DNA of 8,941 nt from SLJM01 sp964415785 (GCA_964415785.1 CAYQBU010000161.1:1-8941); one strand, 5' to 3'; counted from the first letter of the stretch, positions 1 through 7,720 are shown. Numbers and translations: made by a program. The notes: generated by a model not told the origin, from the letters alone.

Positions 1-10
1 TGACGATAAT

Positions 11-16
11 AAGGAG
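11..16 (+). promoter_or_regulatory. Ribosome binding site of the nitronate monooxygenase-family gene
   Basis: AAGGAG sits 7 nt before the ATG at 24, a near-consensus Shine-Dalgarno match that fixes this start. Nothing further upstream is visible, so the promoter of this gene, or any upstream operon partner, lies outside the window. Confidence 0.75.
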
Positions 17-23
17 TTCGACG

Positions 24-989
24 ATGGCGATGGACGAGCGGTTTAAGGGAATGCGGTTGCCGGCGGTGGCGGCGCCGATGTTTTTGGTCTCCGGTGTGGA
101 TCTGGTGGTAGAGGCCTGTCGGGCGGGGATTGTGGGGACCTTTCCGGCGTTGAACCAGCGCACGACCGAGGGGTTTCGGGAGTGGGTGGTGGAGATCAAA
201 ACGGCGCTGGCGGAGGCGCGAGAGGCCGACCAGGGGCCAGTGGGTCCGTTTGGGGTGAATCTGATCGTGCACCACAGCAATCCGCGACTGGAGGCGGATC
301 TGGCGGTGTGTGTGGAGCAAGAGGTGCCGCTGGTGATCACGTCGCTGGGGGCGGTGGAAGAGCTGGTGGAGACGGTGCATGGCTATGGCGGGGTGGTCTT
401 TCACGACGTGACGACGCGGCGGCACGCCGAGAAGGCGGCGGAGGCGGGGGTGGACGGGTTGATTCTGGTGGGCGCCGGGGCGGGCGGTCACGCGGGGACG
501 CTCAACCACTTTGGATTTCTGGCGGAGGTCAAAAAGTTCTTTAAGGGAACGATTGTGCTCGCCGGGGGGCTGTCAACGGGGCGGGATGTAGCGGCAGCTC
601 AGGCCATGGGGGCGGATCTGGCCTATATGGGGACGCGGTTTATCGCCACCGAGGAGAGCCAGGCCCAGGGCGACTATAAGGCGATGATCTGCGATGCGGT
701 GGCCGAGGATATCGTGCATACGCCGGCGGTGTCGGGGGTGCCGGCGAATTTTATGGCCCAGAGTCTGGAGGCCAATGGCTTCGATATGGAGGCCCTGCAG
801 AATCCGGGGGAGGTGAATTTTGGTGAGAAGCTGAGCGTCGATGATGAGGCGAAGGCCTGGAAGACGGTGTGGTCGGCGGGACACGGCGTGAGCGCCATCG
901 AGGACGTGGTGGCGGTCCGGGAGTTGGTGGACGAGCTGGAAGTTGAGTACGCGCAGGGCCTGGAGGCGGTGCGGGCCTGGGCGAAATGA
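24..989 (+). CDS. Nitronate monooxygenase-family FMN oxidoreductase
   Basis: Predicted cytoplasmic TIM-barrel flavoprotein of the nitronate monooxygenase / 2-nitropropane dioxygenase family, whose characterised members use FMN to oxidise alkyl nitronates. Visible in the sequence: an N-terminal AAPMFLVSG strand-loop (about residues 16-24) where the family starts its barrel; GVNLIVH near residue 77; the glycine-rich GAGAGGHAG segment, whose His156 matches the family's catalytic/flavin-contact histidine; and AGGLSTGRDVAAAQAMGADL followed by YMGTRF, the usual phosphate-binding region. The tail with WKTVWSAGHGV is also typical. The length of 321 residues is normal for the family. The ATG is preceded by AAGGAG at 11-16 with a 7-nt gap; a second in-frame ATG lies two codons later. 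True substrates vary widely in this family, and some members are quinone reductases or enoyl reductases (FabK-like), so the reaction is uncertain while the family is secure. Confidence 0.9.
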   Translation: MAMDERFKGMRLPAVAAPMFLVSGVDLVVEACRAGIVGTFPALNQRTTEGFREWVVEIKTALAEAREADQGPVGPFGVNLIVHHSNPRLEADLAVCVEQEVPLVITSLGAVEELVETVHGYGGVVFHDVTTRRHAEKAAEAGVDGLILVGAGAGGHAGTLNHFGFLAEVKKFFKGTIVLAGGLSTGRDVAAAQAMGADLAYMGTRFIATEESQAQGDYKAMICDAVAEDIVHTPAVSGVPANFMAQSLEANGFDMEALQNPGEVNFGEKLSVDDEAKAWKTVWSAGHGVSAIEDVVAVRELVDELEVEYAQGLEAVRAWAK

Positions 990-1022
990 GGTAGTGTGAT
1001 TGAATGCGAGAGTCCCATAGCT

Positions 1023-1028
1023 GAGGAG
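1023..1028 (+). promoter_or_regulatory. Ribosome binding site choosing the ATG at 1035
   Basis: GAGGAG lies 6 nt before the ATG at 1035. It supports this start over the upstream in-frame GTG at 996, which would add 13 residues in front of the signal peptide. Confidence 0.65.
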
Positions 1029-1034
1029 CAGGTG

Positions 1035-1496
1035 ATGCGTTGGAGACAGTGGCTGGCCGCGATGGGAGTGATGGCATTGGCGATCGTCGGTGGTGTGGTG
1101 GTGTCGCCATCGGTGGCGATGGCTGAGGGGGCGCCGGAGGTGACCAATCCCACGGACCTATTGGAGATGGCCGATGAGATCGGGTTGACTCAGCAGCAGC
1201 GATCGACGTTGCGCCAACTGGAGAATCGGGAGGAACAGGAGCTGGGGCCGATGCGGGAGCGCATGCATTTGCTGGGACGGGAAGTCCAGCGGATGATGCA
1301 GTCCGATCAGCCCGACCGGGGGGCCATTCAGGAGCGCATCAGAGAGGTGGAACGCCTGAGTAATCGGTTGGCGCGAGAGGAGCGGCGGTTTCAAAACCTG
1401 GTTCGAAATGCGGTGAGTGCCAGACAAATACGGGCGGCTCAAGAAGCGATGCAAGAGCATCTCGATGAACACGAGGACGCCGAAGAAGTGCAGTGA
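1035..1496 (+). CDS. Secreted LTxxQ-type (Spy/CpxP-like) small helical protein
   Basis: A 153-residue exported protein. The N terminus has a basic start (MRWRQW), a hydrophobic core from about residue 7 to 23 and an AMA cleavage site before Glu31, a clear Sec signal peptide, so the mature protein of about 123 residues should be periplasmic. It opens with an LTQQQ segment (residues 51-55), matching the LTxxQ motif of the Spy/CpxP family, and continues as a charged, Met/Arg/Glu/Gln-rich amphipathic helix expected to form a helical hairpin. Family members act as periplasmic chaperones or sense metal and envelope stress; function here is inferred from fold type only. The open frame extends upstream to a GTG at 996, but the ATG at 1035 is preferred because it has GAGGAG at 1023-1028 and places the signal peptide at the true N terminus. 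It follows the flavoenzyme by 45 bp on the same strand and may share its transcript. Confidence 0.75.
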   Translation: MRWRQWLAAMGVMALAIVGGVVVSPSVAMAEGAPEVTNPTDLLEMADEIGLTQQQRSTLRQLENREEQELGPMRERMHLLGREVQRMMQSDQPDRGAIQERIREVERLSNRLAREERRFQNLVRNAVSARQIRAAQEAMQEHLDEHEDAEEVQ

Positions 1497-1502
1497 GGGA
1501 AA

Positions 1503-1519
1503 GGCTGGGCTTGCCAGCC
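1503..1519 (+). other. Short GC-rich hairpin after the Spy-like gene
   Basis: A perfect 6-bp stem (GGCTGG with CCAGCC) around a GCTTG loop begins 7 bases after the stop codon at 1494-1496. It is followed by CCCCAAAGGGG at 1518-1528, which can form a competing small stem. There is no T run, so this is not a standard intrinsic terminator; it might weakly stall transcription or protect the 3' end of the upstream message. Confidence 0.35.
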
Positions 1520-1538
1520 CCAAAGGGGGTGGTAGACT
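1511..1538 (+). promoter_or_regulatory. Possible sigma70-type promoter for the kinase gene
   Basis: TTGCCA (1511-1516, five of six matches to TTGACA) is separated by 16 bp from TAGACT (1533-1538, four of six matches to TATAAT). Initiation would fall near 1545 and leave a leader of about 70 nt before the kinase ATG at 1617. The -35 element overlaps the hairpin at 1503-1519. Such matches occur by chance, so this is only a candidate. Confidence 0.3.
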
Positions 1539-1605
1539 GAGGAATAAGACCACAGATAGTCAGGCGGTGTGGGGCAGTCTCGACCGGTGAGGTATCTCCA
1601 TGGAT

Positions 1606-1612
1606 GGGAGGT
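1606..1612 (+). promoter_or_regulatory. Ribosome binding site choosing the kinase start at 1617
   Basis: GGGAGGT ends 4 nt before the ATG at 1617, with GGAGG at 1607-1611. It supports this ATG, or the adjacent GTG at 1614, over the GTG at 1569 that opens the longer frame. Confidence 0.65.
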
Positions 1613-1616
1613 AGTG

Positions 1617-3488
1617 ATGAGGCTGGATCGTCTGGAAGGTGAGGTGATCGCGGAGAGGTTTCGACTGATTGGCATGGTGGGCAAAGGGGGATACGGGGCG
1701 GTATTTGAGGCGGAGCAATTGTCGGTGGGCCGTCGATGCGCGGTTAAGATTTTGTTGCCGACGCGGGCGGACGACGAGACGGTGGAGAAGCGCTTTCGGG
1801 CTGAGGCCAAGGTGACCTCGCGGCTGACGCACCCCAATAGCGTGGTGCTCTATGACTTTGGGGTCGACGAGACCACGGGGTATCTATTTTTGGCCACGGA
1901 GTACCTGGACGGGGTGACGCTCGATGAGGTGCTCAAGACAGAGGGGCGCCTGGGGATTGAGCGAAGCCTCCGGATCATGGAGCAGATCGCGGCGAGTCTG
2001 GACGACGCCCACGAGATGGGGCTCGTGCACCGGGACGTCAAACCCAAGAATATCATGTTGGTGGAGCGGGCCAGTCAGATCGACTTCGTGAAGGTGATCG
2101 ACTTTGGGATCGCCAAGGCTCTGCATATGACCTCCGATTTGACGGCGACGGGGACGTTGATCGGCACACCGCAATATATGTCGCCGGAGCAATTGCTGGG
2201 CCATAAATTGGATGGGCGCTCCGACCAATACGCGCTGGCAGTGATGGGCTATAAAATGCTGACGGGGAGGAATCCCTTTCGGGCGGCGAGCACGATGGAC
2301 ACGGCGATGAACCACGTCCATCAGCGGCCGATGCCGCTGCGAAGCTATTGCCCGGGCATCGAGGTGAACCGAGACGTGGAAGATATATTTCTACAGGCCC
2401 TGGAGAAGGCGCCGGATCATCGCTTTGAAGATATTTCGGTCTTTGTTCGGGCGTTAAAGCTCGCGCTTTCAGAGGGCGGCGATACGCTTGAAGGGGAGTC
2501 AACGGAAGTGTTCGACAGGCCAGAGGAGACCGGCAGTCATGTCGCCGTCGAGGAAGTGGACAGCGAAGATGAGAGCAGTGGTGAGGGCTCCGATGGGATG
2601 ATGGTCTTTGAGACCCGGGGGTTTACGAGGGGAACGCAGTTGGTGGGCGACGTTGAGGAGCTACTGGAGGAAGTGGAGAGGAGTCAGGGAAGGGGGGAAG
2701 TGGAAGAGGAAGAGGAGAAAAACGACGAGTCCGGCAAGGACAGTGAAGAAGATGAAAGAGGCGGTGTTCAGGTGCCGACGACGGCTGATCGGCCAGCGCC
2801 GATGACGGAAACGGCGAGCGTAGAGGTGGAAGCCCGGAGTTTGGAGCAGGGAGAGAGACGCGGTGAGACAGGGGTGCCGACGAGGGTCGCGGCGTTGGGG
2901 CTTGGAGTGTTGGCGGTACTGGTGGGAACCCTGGGGACGATCGTGGTGGTCGGGGGAGAGGAGGGAATTGAGGATACCAGTGAGGGGCTGGCGATGGTGA
3001 CGGAGTTGGAAGAGGGCGAAGAAACCATAGAGGGGGAAGAGGAGGAGGTCGTTGGCGACAGCGCGGAGGACGTCGAGGGAGAGGCGGAGGAAGCGGCGTT
3101 GGAGAAGCTGAGCGCTCAACGCATCGACGCGTTGAGCGAGGCGCGGGCGGAGGTGAACAAGAGCGGGGAAGTGGCGATGGGCTCGATGGTGGAAGCCGCC
3201 CAGCGGTTGAGGCAGGAGCGCCTGGCCCGCGAGCGAGAACAGGTCAGGGTGGCTTCTGGAGCGGGTCAAGCAGAGCAAGAAGAGCCGGGGACGGTAGTGG
3301 TGACGATGATCCCCTGGGGCGAATTGGTGGTTGATGGTGTGGTTCGGGGAGAGCAGACACGCCAGGAGCTGGAATTGGAGGCCGGCCGCCGCCGTCTGGA
3401 GCTCGTTCAACGCGGCGAGGTGAGGGCCATCGACGAGGTGGAGGTGAGATCCGGGGAACGCCGGGAGGTGGTGCTCAGGGTGGAGTAG
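1617..3488 (+). CDS. Membrane-anchored Ser/Thr protein kinase with PEGA-like C-terminal domain
   Basis: A 623-residue Hanks-type (eukaryotic-like) Ser/Thr kinase. The kinase domain spans about residues 15-275 and has every catalytic element: glycine loop GKGGYGAV (22-29), ATP-anchoring Lys44 in CAVKIL, helix-C Glu63, HRDVKPKN with Asp140 and Asn145, DFG with Asp162, and SPE (189-191) closing an activation loop rich in threonines. It should therefore be active. After it comes an acidic linker (about 300-420), one membrane helix (about 424-445), a second Glu-rich, probably helical stretch, and a C-terminal beta-rich segment (about 560-623) with the PEGA pattern: P-W-G-E-L-V-V-D-G, then an L-E-A-G-R-R turn and a closing basic/valine strand. 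Topology should be kinase in the cytoplasm and PEGA-like domain outside the inner membrane. Bacterial kinases of this layout phosphorylate local proteins in response to envelope signals; the substrate is unknown. The TPR gene 88 bp downstream is a natural candidate partner. The start is set by GGAGG at 1607-1611. Confidence 0.9.
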   Translation: MRLDRLEGEVIAERFRLIGMVGKGGYGAVFEAEQLSVGRRCAVKILLPTRADDETVEKRFRAEAKVTSRLTHPNSVVLYDFGVDETTGYLFLATEYLDGVTLDEVLKTEGRLGIERSLRIMEQIAASLDDAHEMGLVHRDVKPKNIMLVERASQIDFVKVIDFGIAKALHMTSDLTATGTLIGTPQYMSPEQLLGHKLDGRSDQYALAVMGYKMLTGRNPFRAASTMDTAMNHVHQRPMPLRSYCPGIEVNRDVEDIFLQALEKAPDHRFEDISVFVRALKLALSEGGDTLEGESTEVFDRPEETGSHVAVEEVDSEDESSGEGSDGMMVFETRGFTRGTQLVGDVEELLEEVERSQGRGEVEEEEEKNDESGKDSEEDERGGVQVPTTADRPAPMTETASVEVEARSLEQGERRGETGVPTRVAALGLGVLAVLVGTLGTIVVVGGEEGIEDTSEGLAMVTELEEGEETIEGEEEEVVGDSAEDVEGEAEEAALEKLSAQRIDALSEARAEVNKSGEVAMGSMVEAAQRLRQERLAREREQVRVASGAGQAEQEEPGTVVVTMIPWGELVVDGVVRGEQTRQELELEAGRRRLELVQRGEVRAIDEVEVRSGERREVVLRVE

Positions 3489-3576
3489 CCAAGGACAAGT
3501 GGACGCCGAAGGGGTTGGGAGGTTAGTGTGGTGCAAATCATAGTGCGAGGCGACCCCATCGGGAGAGAGTTGAGTT

Positions 3577-5820
3577 ATGCGCGAGATGCAAGAGTTGGCG
3601 ACGGGGCTGGAATTCGGCGAGGTCACGCAGAGCTTCGAGGCGCTTCGAGAGGCGGTGGAGGCGGAGTTTGATCAGGGCAATGTGGACCGGGCGCGAATGA
3701 CCCTGGAAAAGGGGCTCGACGCCGGGGATGAGGCCTGGGCCGGTGAGGAAAGCCACTGGATGTATGCCCGACTGGGACTGGCCTATCAGGCCTTGGAAGA
3801 TGGAGAGGCGGCAACCCAGGCCTACGAGAAGGCCTTTGAATACGAGCCGCGCGATGGGGAAGTGGCCGGTCAACTGGTGGGGCGGCTGGTTCAAGAAGGT
3901 CGATTGGAGCAGGCCCTGGAGGTCATTCAGATGGTGCTGCTCAACCACAAGCAAAATTGGGAGGCCCCGGGAATCGCCGAAATCTATCAGCAACTCGGCG
4001 AGATCGAGGAGGGGATAGGTGATCTGGAGGGGGCGCGGGTGGCCTTTGAGAAGGCGCTGGTCAAAGACGGGGATAACCGACTGGCCCTGGAGGGGCTGTT
4101 GAGGGTCGTGGGCGCGGTGGGAGAGCCGGCGGATGTGGTGGAGGCGCGGCTGAAGTTGATTCGAAGTCTGGACGATGCCCGGGACCGGTCGCGAGCGCTC
4201 GTGGAGTTGGGCAAAGATTGGGAGCAGACCTTCAACGCGCCGATTCGGGCGATGGACACCTACGAGGAGGCGCTGACGGAGTGGGCGGAGAATCGAGAGG
4301 CAGTGGAGGCCATCGCCAGTATCGGTGAGACCCTCGAGGATTGGCGACGGGTATGCCGGGCCTATTTTACGCTGAGCGTGATCAGCGACACGCCGCAGGA
4401 GAAGGCGGAGTTTTTGATCCAGTCCAGCGATGTGGCTCGACGAGAGCTCTGGGAGCCGGAGAAGGCCCTGGCCGGGTATCGCAAGGCGCTCAAGCACGAC
4501 CCGACAAGGCTCGATGCGTTCACGGCGGTGACCTCGATTCTGGTGGACGCCCAGGATTGGGAAAATCTGGAGGAAGCCTACGTGGAGGTGATCTCCGCCA
4601 ATCGGGAGCAGGAGGAGCCCGATCGCCAACTGCTGGGCGTGCTGTGGCAGAAACTGGGCGAGCTCTACGGGGAGCACCTGGGGCGCGCCGAAGACGCCGT
4701 CTTTGCCTATGAGCAGGCGCTGGAGTTTTTGCCGGGTCGCGATGGGGTGAGAAGACGGTTGATCGAATTGGCCGAGGAAAACGAGGACCAACTCGATCGA
4801 GCGGCCAACCACTTGCGCACCTTTGTGGCCAGCGATCCCTCCAATCCGGAGTGGATGGAGCGATTGGGGCGGGTGTATCTGAGAAAAAAGGATGTGGATC
4901 GAGCCTACTGCATGTTTCGGGCGCTGCGGGCCAGGGGCCACCAATTGGAGGGCAAGGCCAAGGGGTTTGTGGAGCGCTTCGACAGCGGCCTCGTCAAGCC
5001 CATTCAAGGGGGTATCAATACGAGCTTGATGAAAAAGCATGTCTTTGCACCGGATATGGATATGACGCTCAATCGCTGCTATGCGGTGCTCAAAAAGGGA
5101 TTGAAGAAGTGGGTGGGCGAGAGCCGCCGAAAGTACGGGCTGCGGCGCCGAGATCGGGTCAAGCTCAAAGAGGAATTGGCGTTTGTGAACTTCTATAAGC
5201 GGGTGGGGGCAAATCTGGGGTACGTGGATTTGCCGCGGTTGTGGAAGAGCGCTGAGCAACGGGGAATGATGAATGGAGCGCTGTCGAAACCGGGCTTTAT
5301 CGTGAGCGAGGAGTTGGTGCGGTCGGCACGGGAGAAGAAGATAGCTTTTACGGTGGCCAAACAGCTCTTCCTGTTTTTGGAGCCCTTCTATCTGGCGGCG
5401 ATTCGGCCGATGTCGGATCTGCAGGCCTTCTTTTTGCTGGGCGTGGCGCTGGTGCAACCGGAGACGGGCCTCCAGGACCAGTTTCAGCGCGATAAGCGAT
5501 ACCAGAAGGCCTATAAGCGGATGCGACGCAAGATCAGCGACGAAGACAAAGGGCAGCTCAAGAAGTGCGTCGACAGGTTGACGGCCGATTCCGACGAAGT
5601 GGTGTTGGGCCCCTGGATCGAGGCGATTGAGGATTCCGCCAATCGGATGGGGTTGCTGTTCTGTGACGACCTGGAGGTGGTTCGAGAGTGCCTCAAAGAG
5701 GAGCCACAGCCACTTGGGGAGCGGTCGGTGGAGGAGCGAATGGAAGCCCTGATCAATTATTCGATCAGCGAAAAATATCTATCGATTCGGCCGCAATTGG
5801 GCATCAACGTGGCCGGTTGA
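3577..5820 (+). CDS. Large TPR protein with uncharacterised C-terminal domain
   Basis: A 747-residue protein with no signal peptide or convincing membrane helix, so probably cytoplasmic. The N-terminal two thirds is an array of tetratricopeptide-type helical pairs. Clear units include about residues 60-93 (AYQALEDGEAATQAYEKAF then EYEP), 94-127 and 130-167 (GDLEGARVAFEKAL), with later units showing EKALAGYRKALKHDP and AEDAVFAYEQALEF, and a last one near RVYLRKKDVDRAYCMF. TPR arrays bind other proteins. From about residue 479 the repeats stop and a different domain begins, with a basic segment (KKWVGESRRKYGLRRRDRVK) and a hydrophobic helical region around PGFIVSEEL (572-580) to IAFTVAKQLFLFLEPFYL (589-606). 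I do not recognise a named family for this half. The start is the ATG at 3577 after GGGAGAGAG (3561-3569); another ATG lies three codons later. Placement right after the kinase gene suggests a signalling or scaffold role, which is inference. Confidence 0.8.
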   Translation: MREMQELATGLEFGEVTQSFEALREAVEAEFDQGNVDRARMTLEKGLDAGDEAWAGEESHWMYARLGLAYQALEDGEAATQAYEKAFEYEPRDGEVAGQLVGRLVQEGRLEQALEVIQMVLLNHKQNWEAPGIAEIYQQLGEIEEGIGDLEGARVAFEKALVKDGDNRLALEGLLRVVGAVGEPADVVEARLKLIRSLDDARDRSRALVELGKDWEQTFNAPIRAMDTYEEALTEWAENREAVEAIASIGETLEDWRRVCRAYFTLSVISDTPQEKAEFLIQSSDVARRELWEPEKALAGYRKALKHDPTRLDAFTAVTSILVDAQDWENLEEAYVEVISANREQEEPDRQLLGVLWQKLGELYGEHLGRAEDAVFAYEQALEFLPGRDGVRRRLIELAEENEDQLDRAANHLRTFVASDPSNPEWMERLGRVYLRKKDVDRAYCMFRALRARGHQLEGKAKGFVERFDSGLVKPIQGGINTSLMKKHVFAPDMDMTLNRCYAVLKKGLKKWVGESRRKYGLRRRDRVKLKEELAFVNFYKRVGANLGYVDLPRLWKSAEQRGMMNGALSKPGFIVSEELVRSAREKKIAFTVAKQLFLFLEPFYLAAIRPMSDLQAFFLLGVALVQPETGLQDQFQRDKRYQKAYKRMRRKISDEDKGQLKKCVDRLTADSDEVVLGPWIEAIEDSANRMGLLFCDDLEVVRECLKEEPQPLGERSVEERMEALINYSISEKYLSIRPQLGINVAG

Positions 5821-5856
5821 GCCTCGTGAGGTGGCGCACAGGGGGAAGCATCGTGG

Positions 5857-5862
5857 TTGACA
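5857..5862 (+). promoter_or_regulatory. Perfect TTGACA -35-like element upstream of typA
   Basis: TTGACA occurs 65 bp before the typA ATG, in the 106-bp gap after the TPR gene. The base pairs 16-18 downstream (around CATGGA) are a poor -10 match, so the case for a promoter rests on one element. A small GGGC-AAT-GCCC stem (5869-5879) lies between. typA could instead be read from the upstream transcript. Confidence 0.25.
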
Positions 5863-5926
5863 GGGGTTGGGCAATGCCCCATGGAGGGAGCGTCAATCAG
5901 CCACGCAGCGCGCAGGACAGCGAACC

Positions 5927-7720
5927 ATGAAGACCATCCGAAATATTGCCATTGTCGCCCACGTCGATCACGGAAAAACGACCCTGATCGATGAATTGCT
6001 CAAACAGACGCGGACGGTGCCCGAGCACCGCGAGTTGGCCGAAAGGGCGATGGATAGCAACGCTCTGGAACAAGAGCGGGGAATCACGATCGTGGCCAAG
6101 TGTACGGCCATCGATTGGGAAGGCCGCCGCATCAATATCATCGATACGCCGGGACACGCCGATTTTGGCGGTGAGGTGGAGCGGGTATTGAAGCTGGTGG
6201 ACTCGGTGGTGCTGCTGGTGGACGCCTTTGAAGGGCCGATGCCGCAGACCAAATTTGTGCTCCGCAAGTCGTTGGAGTTGGGGCTTAAGCCGGTGGTGGT
6301 GATCAACAAGATCGATCGGCCACATGGTCGCCCGCACGAAGTGTTGGACATGGTCTTTGAGTTGTTCATGGATCTGGGCGCAGATGATGAGCAGCTCGAC
6401 TTTCCGGTGGTCTACGCCTCGGGGCTCAAGGGAATCGCCCAGCATGAGATGGACGACGAGGGCACGGATCTAAGGCCGCTGCTGGAGACGGTGGTTGAAT
6501 TTGTCCCGGAGCCCGGAGGCGATGTGGATGGGCCGCTGCAGATGCAGATCGCGACGTTGGCCTACGACGACTATGTGGGACGGGTGGCCATTGGCCGTGT
6601 CTTTGATGGCTCGCTGAAGGTGGGCGACCAGGTGGTGCGCTACAAGCGAGATGGGAGTGAGGAGAAGGCGCGGATCCGAAAGCTATACGGGTTTAAGGGC
6701 CTGGATCGCGTGGAGTGCGAGGAGGTCAAGGCCGGCGATATCGCGGCGGTGGCAGGGCTTGAGGGGATCTTGCCGGGAGAGACGATCTGCGATCCGGAGG
6801 TGGTGCGACCGCTTCCCATGATTGAGATCGACAAGCCCACGGTGTCGATGGTGTTGATGATCAACAACTCGCCCTTTTCGGGGCTCGACGGCGATTATCT
6901 GACCAGTCGCCAGATCAAGGATCGCCTCGATCGGGAGTTGGAGCAAAACGTGGCCCTGGCCGTCGAGGAGACGGAGCGGGCTGAGGCCTATCAGATCTCG
7001 GGGCGCGGAGAGTTGCACCTGTCGATTTTGCTGGAGCAGATGCGGCGCGAGGGCTTTGAGATGCAGGTCTCGAAGCCACAGGTGATCTTTCGCGAGGGCC
7101 CCAATGGAGAAAAGCAGGAGCCCATCGAAGAGGTGGTCATCGAGGTGGACCAGGATTACGCAGGCACGGTGATCCAGAAGCTCAACGAGCGAAAGGGCAC
7201 CCTGGTGTCGGTGGAGAACAATCAGGATGGATCGCAGCGCCTGGAATTCCAGGTGCCGTCGCGGGGCCTATTTGGATATCGCTCCGAGTTTTTGACGGAT
7301 ACCCGGGGCACGGGGATCATGCATAGCAACTTTCTGGGCTATGAGGCCTATCGTGGGGATCTGCAAAACGATCGCAACGGGGTACTGATCGTCAAGGACC
7401 AGGGCGAGACGACGGCCTATGCGCTCCACAATCTGCAGCAGCGTGGAGAGCTATTTGTGGGTCCGGGAGAAGAGGTCTACGGCGGGCAGATCATCGGGCT
7501 CAATAGCCGCGATAATGATCTGGTGGTCAATCCCTGCAAGGGCAAGAAGTTGACCAATGTTCGGGCCTCGGGCAGCGACGATTCGCTGATTCTGTCTCCA
7601 CCCATCGAGATGACGCTGGAGAAGGCCATCGAGTTCATCAACCCCGACGAGTACGTGGAGATCACGCCATCGGCGGTGCGATTGAGAAAGTCAGAGCTCA
7701 ACCACAGCTTCCGCAAATAA
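5927..7720 (+). CDS. typA: Ribosome-associated translational GTPase TypA/BipA
   Basis: Full-length TypA/BipA, 597 residues against about 607 in E. coli. It is an EF-G-like GTPase that binds the ribosome and supports 50S assembly and growth under stress or cold. The GTP-binding domain shows all motifs in order: HVDHGKTTL (12-20), RGITI (51-55), DTPGH (73-77, with the catalytic-type His77), NKID (127-130) and a G5-like YASGLKG, where most relatives have SAL. A beta-barrel domain II, the EF-G-like alpha/beta domains including the SGRGELHLSIL segment, and the TypA-specific C-terminal region (KLTNVRASGSDD, then EYVEITPSAVRLRK) follow. The C terminus ends soon after LRKSELNHS and lacks the longer basic tail of E. 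coli BipA. The open frame reaches back to a TTG at 5867, but the family N terminus MKTIRNIAIVAHVDHGK begins at 5927. Its ribosome binding site is weak (AGGA at 5914-5917, 9-nt gap). Confidence 0.96.
   Translation: MKTIRNIAIVAHVDHGKTTLIDELLKQTRTVPEHRELAERAMDSNALEQERGITIVAKCTAIDWEGRRINIIDTPGHADFGGEVERVLKLVDSVVLLVDAFEGPMPQTKFVLRKSLELGLKPVVVINKIDRPHGRPHEVLDMVFELFMDLGADDEQLDFPVVYASGLKGIAQHEMDDEGTDLRPLLETVVEFVPEPGGDVDGPLQMQIATLAYDDYVGRVAIGRVFDGSLKVGDQVVRYKRDGSEEKARIRKLYGFKGLDRVECEEVKAGDIAAVAGLEGILPGETICDPEVVRPLPMIEIDKPTVSMVLMINNSPFSGLDGDYLTSRQIKDRLDRELEQNVALAVEETERAEAYQISGRGELHLSILLEQMRREGFEMQVSKPQVIFREGPNGEKQEPIEEVVIEVDQDYAGTVIQKLNERKGTLVSVENNQDGSQRLEFQVPSRGLFGYRSEFLTDTRGTGIMHSNFLGYEAYRGDLQNDRNGVLIVKDQGETTAYALHNLQQRGELFVGPGEEVYGGQIIGLNSRDNDLVVNPCKGKKLTNVRASGSDDSLILSPPIEMTLEKAIEFINPDEYVEITPSAVRLRKSELNHSFRK

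Noticed and set aside
3515..3544. Possible promoter before the TPR gene (TTGGGA, 18 bp, CATAGT)
   Set aside because: Each element has only about four of six matches; this is expected by chance in an 88-bp gap, and read-through from the kinase gene is equally likely.
2661..3626. A 321-residue minus-strand open frame opposite the kinase C-terminal half
   Set aside because: His/Leu/Pro-rich translation with no domain; the plus strand encodes a membrane helix and PEGA-like domain in proper order.
3538..5457. A 639-residue open frame on the minus strand, fully antisense to the TPR gene
   Set aside because: It lies opposite a gene with clear TPR repeats, has Arg/His/Leu/Pro/Gln-rich composition typical of a reverse-frame translation of GC-rich DNA, and has no recognisable motif. 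Its length is explained by scarce stop codons opposite GAG/GTG/CTG-rich coding sequence.
5867..5926. N-terminal extension of TypA from the TTG at 5867
   Set aside because: The extra 20 residues do not look like any TypA N terminus, while MKTIRNIAIVAHVDHGK at 5927 matches the family start.
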